NCBI GenBank assembly: GCA_032622095.1
Contig: CP136067.1
Location: 75,542,705 to 75,606,704 of the forward strand
Reading direction: 5' to 3'
DNA from: Siphonodentalium dalli
Lineage: Eukaryota; Mollusca; Scaphopoda; Gadilida; Siphonodentaliidae
DNA: 64,000 bases
This document shows, in pieces, positions 11,378 through 21,980 of this stretch. The position numbers were made by a program, and so were the translations under genes. A model generated the notes under the pieces. It made no database searches. It had not been told where the DNA came from and saw only the letters and a list, made by a program, of their open reading frames with translations. How positions within the stretch are numbered: position 1 is the first letter of the stretch; every line of letters begins with the position of its first letter.

Positions 11378-12285
11378 AGTCTGATTTAGTTAAACCCTCA
11401 ATCAATAAAGAACTAGAGGAAATACTACACTACACTTTCCAAATTAGATGTAATAGTTCTGCTGGCTATTTCAGACAAGAAGTAACCCATAAGTTGTGAT
11501 GACCATTTTGCGATACACATATAGATAGTCTGATTGAAGACATGCGATACCGTTGGCATAATGAATATAACGTATAAGTATGTATTTGGCTGTAGAGGAA
11601 ACAGCACATGCTGTCCTATTGACGAAAAAGCTGTTACTGTCCAATGTCAGTTATGATGACAACAAGACAGTGGGATTGTAGTGGTTTCAGCCTTACTTGG
11701 ATTTAGAGAAACGATCAATCTTATTGTGTATGTTTCCAACCAGTAACAAAAAAAACCTCATTTAGTAAATATTCAGGCCCGTTGAAAACAACTATATATA
11801 ATTGTGTGTATGTATATATGCACAAATATAAACAATATTTGTTTAATGTGTCCATTATATATATCATGTGAAGTTTTTTGTATATATTTTATTATAAGTT
11901 ATCTCTGGTACAATCATGATACCAGGATGTTGATTTTGAACCATAATCCCAGATTGTTGCCAAAGATAGCCAAAGATAGCCAAAGACAGCGATTGTCAAC
12001 AACCTCAAGTTTGGAATGGCTTCATCGTCCTCATCTTAATAAACACGAATAAAAATAATTCAATAGCCGATCCATGGATCAGACGTCAGGTGATCTACAC
12101 CATCCCCATGCCAGCGCTACGTCACAATTGGTCGAAACTGCCATTGCAAAAGGTATTTTTACAATTTTAATTTAAACATGTAGCTGCTTCAATATTACAA
12201 ACATTAAGCTATGGGATTGGGGAAAAGTGCAGAAATCAATTACTAATACCCCGTTCATTAGCAATACATTCAAATGTTTCAAAAT
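11378..12285. other. No supported gene; short 10-bp repeat inside
   Basis: The only structure seen is a small tandem ATAGCCAAAG repeat (three copies, about 11962-11990). Confidence 0.4.
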
Positions 12286-12289
12286 ATCC

Positions 12290-12640
12290 TTTCGCAAATA
12301 CGCATATATTCGACCTATAATGTGAAATATGTACATAGTGTGATTATTTGATTCTGAAATAAGCAGATAATGGACCCATAGCTGTTATTTCTTTTTATGG
12401 CGCGGGCCACAGTGAAAACTCATGTTTAAGAGCTTACATCTGAACAGTTGTGAGTTGGCTTATTTGAGTCATTGTCCGCATATAGTATGATGAGAATCGC
12501 ATCATTACGAGACGATAATGTTACCAAAACGATCTGGTTTTCAGCACATTATCGACTCAAAGTGAGACGATTCTAAGCAAATTATCTACCTAAACAAGTT
12601 CTATTATAATCAGATAATGTGCGGACTTTCGGGTGAACAT
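12290..12640 (+). repeat. Dispersed ~350-bp repeat, copy 1
   Basis: Shares ordered blocks with 19676-20022 and, inverted, with 24495-24860: CGCAAATACGCA, then CGACCTATAA, TGTGATTATTTGATTCTG, AATAAGCAGATA, GCGGGCCACAGTGAAA, GTGAGTTGGCTTAT, a variable CGATAATGT block and AACAAGTTCTATT. There are no obvious inverted termini and it is non-coding. I could not name its class. Confidence 0.75.
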
Positions 12641-13049
12641 GCTGAATGTTTATTTTAAATACGACAAACAATGGGTACGACCGATTGTTTTGGCCTAACA
12701 TATAAACAAAAATGTCGCACGTAACATACCTATATGTTATATCATCGGCGAAATGCACGAGCCCAGAAATCAAGGCGGGCATGGATTTGTTGAAATATAA
12801 CTGCAATTTCAGCATGTGTTAATGTGAAATTGTTACAATTTTTAGTCGAGTATTTTTTTCTTTAAAAAAAACTCGACTTGCTTTGGAGAGTCGGTGTGCG
12901 GGCGGGCGGTCGTCAGGTGGGCGCGAGACCATTAGCGCGATAACTCAAACAAACGCAAACCGATTGCATTCATATTTGGTAAATGGGTCTGTTTCGAGTG
13001 CGAAAACCAGGTTTGTCCAATAGTTTATACGAGAGTTAGGATACTTAGT

Positions 13050-14681
13050 GGCCGGATTCGTCATCTCTGGTTTAAACCTCCGAGTTTAAACCTGGTTTAA
13101 ACATACATTGGCGGTCCAGACAAACTGAGTCTAAGGGTGAGTTTTTGTCGTTCAGTTGCCAGCTAAATGACAATTCGATTCGGTGATATGAGCATGCAGT
13201 CAAACTACCCTCTTGCACTACCATCTTACCAATCGGACCAAAAGACAGGCCGATATAATGGTTATTGGCACGTCATAAATTATCGCATTCGGGTGCACGC
13301 TCATTGGATTTATTCATTGAGAAACAAGTATCGCCCATGGACCATTACTCCGATCTCATTCTGGGTTTAAATCAATCTGACAAAGGGAAGACGAAATTTA
13401 TATATCTATATATATTAAAGGGTATAGGAGCTGTCTATCAGTATATCCGTCTGTCTGTTCGCAAGTGTTCTCCCATACCCTTGGACTGATTTCAACCAAA
13501 TTAGGTGTGGTGACTCGGATGGTATAACGGCGTTAGGTTAAACAAAATTTGATTTTAAAAATAAGTAAAATGTAATTTAATTTTTTTTTTAAATTGTGTT
13601 GTTAAATTGAGTAAGGAGTTGAATCTAATAAGCAACAAAATTTAAAATTGAAATAACTTTTTTTTTTTAAATTTAATTAATTTGTTTTAAATTAAGATTT
13701 AAAATTTAATAAAAATGTTCGCAAATGTGTCGCAGGCTCCTATCGCACCTAGGGCCGCAGGCCCCTTTGACGATGAATAAAGGCTCCATAATCGAGTCAA
13801 TCAATATATTACATGCGTTGTTTTGATTTACTGTCAAAAATTTCCTGTCATGCAGAAAATCAAAATGTTCCCAGATTTTGAACTGGTGGAATATTATGGG
13901 AATTTATGGGCGTAGCCAGAGTAGAGATTTGTGGCATGATCTACACCAAAATAAGTTACCAAATTTGGCTCATATAGCAATATATGTTTAGGAATGCAAA
14001 CTATGTGTATAGCATATCTGGTCATGCAGTAGCATTGTTTTGGTGTCAAAATTAAAACGTTGAACCCTTCAAATGAATTCGTAGAAAACACCAGTGATTG
14101 TGATTGCCACAAGCCAAACAAAAAAAACCCCCACAAGATAGTTGTAACAATCAGATTGAAGGAACTTGTCCATATCTGAGAAAAGCTTGCGTGCGAATGA
14201 GTCAACTGTCGCCACTTAGACACGCGCTCCACCCTTTGACTGATTGTTTGACAATTCTAAACCGAAATGAATAAAAGACGGATTCGTCATCTCAAGTTTA
14301 GCCTCGGTAAAGCTGGTTTAGGTGGACCGCGGAATTAGATGGTTTAGTTGCCGGTTTAAGCTTATAAAACGCAAAACGAAATTGACAAAAACTTATCCCA
14401 CACGCTTTATTGGTGCGAGTGTTTCTCGCTTATACATTTCCAATCAAAATATGCTCGCTGTCGTAATTATTGATTTTCGCAATCAATAAAACGAGGCGGT
14501 CCGCATTCAGAAAGTACGATTAATTATCGCGACGATACAGAGACGCTACTGCTATGATATGACGAATGCGTCACTCATACCGGCGGTCTCGGATTTAAAC
14601 CACGGATTTAGCTGACTCACGGCGGTTTAAACCTAGAGGTTTACGTAGACTAGGTTTAAACCTGAGATGACGAATCCGGCC
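13050..14681. mobile_element. Inverted-repeat DNA transposon, 3-bp target duplication AGT
   Basis: The termini GGCCGGATTCGTCATCTC are exact inverted repeats, extending with one mismatch through GGTTTAAACCT (left 13050-13079, right 14652-14681). AGT flanks both ends directly (13047-13049, 14682-14684). A third, internal terminus-like copy begins near 14281, so a smaller element may share the right end. There is no transposase. A 3-bp duplication is the habit of PIF/Harbinger elements (usually TWA); assignment is tentative. Confidence 0.8.
13400..13780 (+). mobile_element. Possible Helitron-like insertion inside the 13.05-14.68 kb element
   Basis: It starts with TCTATATATATTAAAGG and a GTCTGTCTGTTCGCAAGTG leader, followed by GGACTGATTTCAACCAAATT, a sentence-like block common near the 5' end of non-autonomous Helitrons. 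An AT-rich tract at 13545-13720 precedes a GGGCCGCAGGCCC hairpin at about 13752-13764. The exact ends are not clear. Confidence 0.35.
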
Positions 14682-14831
14682 AGTTTGTCTATTGTCTTTA
14701 GTGAATTTGATCGTTCACGATCGTTAGCGCGATAACTCAAACAAACTTTGATATATTTCAACGATGTTTGGCATATGAGTCTCGGATCCCTCTAGATGTG
14801 TGCTATCGAACTTGAAAGATCGTCGATGAAA

Positions 14832-15660
14832 AACATGGCCGCCGGCAGCCATCTTGGATTTTACTCTTTACATTACTAAATTCGTTAGCACACATTACAT
14901 ATCCTATCCCTTATCCGACCATCACAAACCTTCATATGGATCTTCGTGGTGACATCTAGATGGGTACCTATGCCATTTTTATGAGTTCTTATAAAAACAT
15001 GGCTGCCATCTTATATTTTACTCTTTGGGTGACTAAATCCTTTAGCACACATTACAGGTCACATTTCTCATCCAATATTCACCAAACTTCATAAGGATCT
15101 TCGGAGTGACCTCTAGACAGCAGCCTCCCTTTTTCCCGAAATTTGTTTACAAAACATGGCCGCCAGCAGCCATCTAAATGTGAATCCATCAGCACACCCT
15201 GTTAGTCCCTGTAGCCCAAAGTTTTGGAAAATTGTTTTGAATCTTTACAGGCTTGTCTATATCGCCTCTAGATGGTAGCTACCGAATTTTTACGATTTTC
15301 GATAAAAAAAAACATGGCCGCCGACAGCCATCTTGGATTTTACTCTTTGCATCAGTAAATCCCTTAGCACGTCCTACAGACATATCCCTCATTCGATCAT
15401 CACCAAACTTCATATGGATCATCGGGGTGACCTCTAGATAGGTACATACCATTTATTCCGAATTCTGTTAAAATCATGGCTGCCAGCGGCCATCTTGGAT
15501 TTTACTCTGTATATGACTAAATCCTTTAGCACACCTTACAGGTCACATTTCTCACCCAATCGTCAGCAAACTTCATAATGATTTTCGGCGTGACCTCTAG
15601 ATGGGAGACTCCCTTTTTCCCCCGAAATTCGTAAAAATAAAAACATGGCCGCCAATAATT
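14832..15660 (+). repeat. ~162-bp tandem array with CATGGCCGCC...CCATCTTGG units
   Basis: AACATGG(C/T)CGCC recurs at 14832, 14996, 15153, 15311, 15472 and 15642 (spacings 164, 157, 158, 161, 170). Each unit contains CCATCTTGGATTTTACTCT, a TTAGCACA tract, CACCAAACTTCATA and GTGACCTCTAGA. Units differ by roughly 10-20 percent by eye. Confidence 0.85.
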
Positions 15661-15777
15661 CTTTTGTCGAGTTTTGCGACAGATCTACTCTTTCAGCCAA
15701 AAAAAACTCTACGAGCGCCATCTTCCGACTCATTAGGTACATATATTATGTTGATTCTTTTGTGTGATAACTGATAA

Positions 15778-17940
15778 TTGATAAATAATGTATATGACAT
15801 CAAACCGGACCACGTGCTTATTAATGGATATTTTAACTTTCTCGATGTAAACTGGGATGAGAGTACGGCTAGCTCTCAGCAAGAACAAGCGTTCATATGT
15901 AATCGACGATGTACCTCCAACAGTTCATCACGAAGCCTACGCGTCATCGAGAAAATCAAAGGAAAAGATATTAGATATGTTCTGTAACAACCAGGACATA
16001 ACGACGAAGCGGCGATTGGAAAAAAAGCGACCATGATGTTTTAATTATTACTATCCATCTAGACATATAATCCATATATCTAGACGTTCAACCCACAACC
16101 GAAACTACAAGAAAAGACTCTTCAATAAGGCAGATAATCAGGATATGCGAAAGACGTTACACGAAAAGGATTGAAGTGAACTTGCAATTTTGAAATAAAT
16201 GATGAATGTAATGTTTTTTTTATAAAACAATGGACGATTTGATAAATATGTTTGTTCTGGTTGCTGAAGGTAAACATAAGCAAAACAACCCATGGTCAAG
16301 TAAAGATACACTGTAATATACGTCAGAAAAGAAGAGCATACACAGAATACAGACACTTTCCAATTGAAGAAAACTATGCAAGATATAAAAGGACAAGGAC
16401 CCATGCGAATAACATCATGAAAGAGGCAAAGAAAACAAACGAACGAAAACTAACGCCAGTGTGTCGGGGCATCCATAATCAGTTTGTGGTTAGCAGTGTT
16501 AAATCAATTCTGCGAGCATCTTCACCAACGAAATTACGAAAGACATACCTCACATTGATGTTAACAATAGAACGTACTTGTGTGACCTCCGAGTAACACC
16601 TTCTGCGGTTCAATCGAAACTATCAAGAAGTTCAAGACCTGATAATGTACCACCAGTATTCCTTAAGGAAGTATCCAGTGAAATTAGTATACCACTGTGT
16701 ATTGTCTATAATAGGTCGTTAGAAGCAGGTACACATATAATACCAACAGTCCGGAAACATACTATTGTTGCGACCATTTAAAAAAGGTTCGCGATCCGAA
16801 CCGGGAAACTATCACCCAGTTAGTCTCACAAATATACTCTGCAAGATTCTGGAGTCATTTGTCAAAAACACATTAATGGACCACATGGAACATAACAAAT
16901 TATTCACAGAGTGTCAACATGGTTTTAGGAAAAGTCTGTTGTGCAAAATCAACTGATAAATTACTTTGAATACCTGTCTTCTTAACTCAACCAGAACATT
17001 TGAATCCGTCTCTCATCACATATTATTAATGAAATTAAAATGTTACGGTATACACATGTTTCGCCTACTCGGGCGGATAACAATTTAGTCTTAGTGACCG
17101 GAGGCAATGTGTTCGCAAGTTAATTCAGCTACTTCTATCTGTAAAATGTATCAAGTGGTGTTCCACAGGACATTGTCCCCGGATCAACCCTTTTCTTTGT
17201 ATATGTAAATGATCAACACGAAACATAAAATTGCCTGTGTGAAATATTTGCCGATGATACTAAACTTATTACGAACCCCCAAAACAGAGGACATGCAGCA
17301 GTATATCGGGTGGGAATGGTCCCTGGAGTGGCAACTTCACTTCCACTCATCAAAAAGACACGTTCTTCATTTTGGATTCAATAATCCTGGAATTTCCGAT
17401 GACAAAGTCACCACAACAGCTAATCAATTTCTAGGAAAATGAACAGAACATTCACCCAGATATATATCTGCGGTATCTTTAAAGGTGCTTATACAGCAAT
17501 TGTGTTGCCCATTCTAGATTATTGCAACAATGTTTGGAAGCTGCATTACGTAGGACTTTCAGAAAAACTCGAAAAGGTACCAATAAGAGCTACGCGCATG
17601 GTGAACAGTCTACATAAATTCAGCTATAAAACTCGACAGATTATCCTGAATTTACCATCAGTTAAATACAGGATGTTTCGGTCGGACTTAGAGACATTTA
17701 AGTTGTTAGATGGCGAATGACACAAATCCAGCTGCATTTTTCCAAATGAGCACATACACCTATACTCGCGGACACGCATGGAAGCTCCATAGACAGTCCA
17801 AATCTAAGGGCGTTAGAAACTTACATTTTCACAGCGTGTATTTCAAGACTGGAATGCTCTCACAGACGACGTATGGTAGATGTTAAAACAGTTCTCAATT
17901 TAAAGGAGAAGCTGGACTTACGTTTCCGAGTTATACGTCG
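15778..17940 (+). pseudogene. LINE D: decayed non-LTR retrotransposon ORF2
   Basis: Fragments in several frames follow the order of a jockey/CR1-group ORF2. An endonuclease piece near 15810-15860 reads 'INGYFNFLDVNWDES' where GDFN is expected. RT fingers follow at 16690-16760, then 'GNYHPVSLTNILCKILES' at about 16803-16860, with 'QHGFRKS' near 16915. 'SGVPQ' and 'FVYVND' lie around 17157-17210, and the catalytic FADD is at 17247-17258 in another frame. 'YTAIVLPILDYCNNVW' and 'LEKV..RATRMV' lie at 17490-17600, with 'WNALTDDV' and 'KTVLNFKEKLD' near 17850-17925. Many frameshifts and the lost endonuclease start show an old, 5'-truncated copy. Confidence 0.85.
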
Positions 17941-17949
17941 AATCTTTTA

Positions 17950-18030
17950 TCGAATGAGTTGCGGATGCCGCAAGGATATATTTCGCCGAGCGAAATATAA
18001 CTATATATATGCGCCGTCCGCAACGAGTTT
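17950..18030. repeat. Nested hairpins after LINE D
   Basis: GTTGCGGA (17959) pairs with TCCGCAAC (18017), and inside it ATATTTCGC pairs with GCGAAATAT around CGA. The cause is unclear. Confidence 0.5.
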
Positions 18031-19675
18031 AATAACAAATTCGAGAATATGATGCAAGTTGTGTTCTGTATTGTTTCTACACCGTTGTGTCAGATACGTT
18101 CAATCTACTACTGCCACCTTCCTTGATATTAAAGCTACATTTATTGTGATTTAAGTCTGACCTATAACCAATAACCCTTAGCGGATCGTAGACGTAATGT
18201 TCGTCATCTTTTTGGTGACAACATCAAGTTATCCATCGCTTATACAAACGTATATAAACTAATAATTCGAGTACCGCCTAGTACCGTGTACCGTGGTACT
18301 CAACTCTCAGTACCGGTACCATGAAAATTGTCCAAGTACCGACGGTCCCGGTACCGGTACTGGTACCACTGAGAAGCCTGGTTTGTACATGCAAATCAAA
18401 TCGTTACGTAATATTCAGTTTTTGAATTCCTCGCGGAGTCAACCAGTCGTAATATATTCGCTCACCATATGCCCACTGCCAGAGTCAAATTAGTAAATTG
18501 GTAAGCCCTAATCAGTAAGTACATCGTCAATGGATGAACTCTATACATTCGTGTGAGGTTACAGCTGAGGTATGCTGCTTTCTTTTCATCCACACAGCTA
18601 TCTCAGCCATGTTTTATCGCATCTCAATTAAAACTGATATGGATGTGTGCTTTCAAAAGAATGCTTTCGCCTTTTTCGTGCTAGTAATGTCATCCTTTGT
18701 TCAACTGGAAATAAAGGTTTTCTGTTCGTCCACACATATTTCTCCCACCCCTATAAATTGTAGCACAGTTAGTCCGTGTGAGATGATTTGCATAGTTAAT
18801 TAAGAACAAGAACAATTTCAACGAGCCGTCAGCATGCCTTGTGTAAACTAAAATAATGGCGACCAATAGTAACGCTCCACGTAACACGTTTCAAGTTAGT
18901 AAAACGGACGAATTTACGGTGGACGCTAATGAAAATGGAGATATGCATCCAACTGGTTAAACACGGAAAACCTTCAACACATGCCCACTCTCAAATGCAG
19001 AAACGCTCTTGTCTGTTCCATGCCACAGGGGCGTGTCGTTAAAATGAGTAAAATAACATAAACTTAATTTAAAAACGCGTCGCTATAGAAATCATATGTT
19101 CAATACGAGGAAGATCACATTATCGAATACCTCATTACGTATAACGGCCATGATTCACAAACGCCTGAACCGATTCCTAATATTTCAAAGCCAATCGACC
19201 GAGTAACAGATATTGACCGATTATGGTACATAATTCCTGGATAAACTGTTCCAAATCCGTTGATAATTGTTCGAAATGACCACCGGAAAACTTTTCGGGA
19301 CGACACGACGGGCGGCAAACAGACGGACGGACGGAACCCATTCCTATATATTCCCCGCCGAGAAAAAAACACAGAAGACTCTTGGGTTGGGAGAAAAATG
19401 ACCCACCATGATCTAGGATGTGGGTTTTTGTTTAATTACATCGCACATCTCGGGTCATAGTGCCATGATGATGGATACTATTAATCTCAGCCACGGTTTA
19501 TTGCGACACAATTCCCATGTTACGATCGGAATGGCACATTGAGATCATACAGTCCCTAATATGGCACCATGTTTGTGGGGTGCATCCAGCGAGGTGTCAA
19601 GTAGGAGTCCTGGAGGTACTAGGGCGACAGTATCTCGTGAGGCATCGACCTACGGAAACGGCTTAGCCAACATAT
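18031..19675. other. No supported gene; GGTACC-rich patch
   Basis: A patch at 18269-18369 is crowded with GTACCG/GGTACC words, several of them self-complementary. The rest has no recognised feature. Confidence 0.4.
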
Positions 19676-20022
19676 CCTCGCGCAAATACGCACATAATCG
19701 ACCTATAAAGCGAAAAAGGTACATAATGTGATTATTTGATTCTGCAATAAGCAGATAGTGGACTCATGTCCGTTATTTCTGTTTATGGTGCGGGCCACAG
19801 TGAAACACATGTTAAAGAGCGTACACCTGAAAAGTCGTGAGTTGGCTTATATGTCTCATTGTGCGCACATAATCTACTTACAATCGGCTTATTATGAGTC
19901 GATAATGTGACTAAAAGGCTCTCAATTTCAGCACAAAATATGGCTATTCTCATCAGATTATAAACCTAAAACAAGTTCTATTGTAAGCGGGTAATGAAGG
20001 TTTTTCGGGGGAACAGGCTGAC
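19676..20022 (+). repeat. Dispersed ~350-bp repeat, copy 2
   Basis: Collinear with 12290-12640. It starts at CGCGCAAATACGCACATAAT and keeps GTGATTATTTGATTCTGCAA, GCGGGCCACAGTGAAA and AAAACAAGTTCTATTGTAA. It includes GTTAAAGAGCGT near 19812. No target duplication seen. Confidence 0.75.
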
Positions 20023-20629
20023 TTAGCTGATAGTCCTCTTTAGTCCTACATTCCTTCAAGACGGGTTGTTGACCCGGCTTAAATCAATCGGTTAGTCACG
20101 CCTCTCCACACTGTTTCAGATTACATTTCTGCCAGCTGTTGTATTGTGTTTCTGGTGTCTAGTTGTTTGTTCTGTTTTTCATGTATGTTGTTTTGTTCGT
20201 GTCATGTCGCTTTGCATTTTGTCTTCATTACTTAAATGTTTCAGTCTTGTAATATTCACGCCTGTATGACTGTGGATAGCTACCGGGAGGCTGCTATATG
20301 CATGGCTAAACGGGTCACCGTTTCAACTATGTACCAGTCTTTGGTGCGGTCATAATTTGAAAGATAGTCCGAGGTAGCTGCTGGGCTAGTTGTCTGCTTT
20401 TCATATGGCATTTCAAAACAAATAAAAACGTAAGAATGACCCTTCGCCAAGTTCCACTGATGCTGATATCTTGGTACTTGGTTTTGATCTGAATGTAAAG
20501 AGATCTTCTGTATTTGTAACTGATAACACGCTGCAAAGCATAACGGACAATTAAAAAAATATGTCAAACCGATCAGGACTGTGCCACTAAGTGGCTCTCT
20601 TCTGATCGAATGTTCAAGAAAAAAATCAA
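20023..20629. other. No supported feature
   Basis: No recognised repeat. The minus-strand open frame at 20280-20567 has no family resemblance. Confidence 0.35.
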
Positions 20630-21031
20630 GTGGACACTCTTATGCAAATAACATCAATTGCACAAACACCCGTGTTGATTACTCATTACAGAACATTGAA
20701 CAGTAGCAGATATGTGTTGAGAACCCGCGATATAGCGTATTCTTCTGAATACGACATGTTGGCGGAGTTAGCACCACAGGTAGCTACAGAAGTCCATAGA
20801 TTTGCAAAAACAGTTGTTTGAGTAAAAGTTCCTTTGAACAGTTATCAAAGTGCGAATATCCACCGACATTGAAGGTTGTGCATATGAAGATGAATTTAGG
20901 TGCATATGTTCCAAATGTGTTTTAAATGTCAGGGGTCTGATCATGACCAGGAACATTGTAAAAGTAAAGAAACCATATGTGTACTCTGTTCTATTTCTGG
21001 CCATGGTCATAAGCATTGTATGAATCTTTAA
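20630..21031 (+). pseudogene. LINE/gag-like ORF1 fragment with two CCHC knuckles
   Basis: After a frameshift near 20917, the frame at 20918-21031 encodes 'CFKCQGSDHDQEHC' and, 17 residues on, 'CVLCSISGHGHKHC'. Both fit C-X2-C-X4-H-X4-C exactly. Paired knuckles of this type bind nucleic acid in ORF1 proteins of jockey-group LINEs and in retroviral-like gag. A 'YVPN' just upstream sits where these ORF1s read a short proline-containing linker to 'CFKCQ'. The 63-residue open stretch at 20630-20821 may be its decayed upstream part. No ORF2 follows. Confidence 0.6.
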
Positions 21032-21495
21032 AAAATCAAACTGCCAAGTTTAACATGATATATACAATGGATCGTACATGTACCATATGGGACTATGAAT
21101 TCAACGATGTAAAGCTGAGAAGCGTATGTAATATATAGAAGCTAAGAGAATAGTTGGTCCTTGACCATCCATTCCACATTCAACTAGCGTGTTTACATAA
21201 AAGTGTGTTCTGATGTCAGCACTCAGACACAAAGTTAAACCAACCTCATCAGTATATCACTAGTAACACATGTTGAGGAGACCGATATTATTCCTGTTCC
21301 AGAACCTGTAGCGCAGGTAATTGATACAGCGTCTGTCGTTGAGACATTTCCTCCGAAACAATTTATGCGTTGATCCTATTGTTTCAAAATAATAATCTCC
21401 AACACCTGTCAAATAAATTGACTCTCAGAAACAGAGGTTGATCTTCGAGTTTTCAAAGTTCGATACGATACTTCGAGAGAAACGGTCAACTTTGC
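21032..21495. other. No supported feature
   Basis: AT-rich, nothing recognised. Confidence 0.4.
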
Positions 21496-21976
21496 AATTA
21501 TATTGGTTAATCACACACAAATGATATAAACGCTCTTTATTATTTCCATATCAGGAAAACAGTAACAAATAACGCTCTTTATGTTTACCATGTCCGGATC
21601 TAAACAAAAGCCAGGTTATGTAACTTTTTTTGCGTTTTTTGCATTACACAACAAAGGACAAAACATTTGACAATAACATACTGTTTATGCCATATTTCTG
21701 ATTGGTATAAGAACAAGGTCTGTCTATATTTGACTATTCTTTCTGTTTATGACGGTTTTTGACGGAGGTGAATATTTGTACAGCATACCCACCGCCAACA
21801 CCCCCGTATCTTTAACATACCCACCGCCAACGTCGCCCGTATCTTTAACATACCCACCACCAACGCCGCCCGTATCTTTAACATACCCACCGCCAACGTC
21901 GCCCGTATCTTTAACATACCCACCACCAACGCCGCCCGTAGCTTTAACATACCCACCGCCAACACCGCCCGTATCT
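21496..21976 (+). mobile_element. TTAA MITE, left end missing, right end amplified
   Basis: From GCAATTATATTGGTTAATCA it follows the copy at 7401-7912, including two AACGCTCTTTAT motifs (21528, 21570) and ACATACTGTTTATGCC. The right terminus with its TTAA is repeated in tandem (next entry). TTAA closes the copy at 21977-21980. The left TTAA end was lost. Confidence 0.75.
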
Positions 21977-21980
21977 TTAA
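21783..21980. repeat. 33-bp tandem repeat made of MITE terminus plus TTAA, 6 copies
   Basis: CATACCCACCGCCAACGTCG followed by CCCGTATCTTTAA recurs six times (the first copy is 32 bp). Copies 2 and 4 are identical. Copies 3 and 5 share an ACCACCAACGCCG variant, so the array may have grown as two-unit blocks. The unit length is a multiple of three, giving an open Pro-rich frame that I do not regard as a gene. Confidence 0.9.

Larger units (their letters stand above)
12844..15720 (-). mobile_element. Hairpin-ended satellite element, split by a later insertion
   Basis: Left boundary: a hairpin AGTCGAGT...ACTCGACT at 12844-12878, next to GC-rich GGGCGGGCGG. Both 12931-12955 and 14722-14746 contain TTAGCGCGATAACTCAAACA, so the same repeat monomer stands on either side of the insertion at 13050-14681. 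The right part is a ~162-bp tandem array that ends near a degenerate GTCGAG...CTCTACG hairpin at about 15667-15714. The layout (terminal hairpin, tandem core) resembles Helitron-type or 'pearl'-type non-autonomous elements of bivalves; the class is inferred from layout. Extent and orientation are approximate. Confidence 0.5.

Noticed and set aside
18269..18369. GGTACC-rich block as a regulatory array
   Set aside because: Looks like simple low-complexity expansion; no spacing rule or repeat elsewhere in the window.
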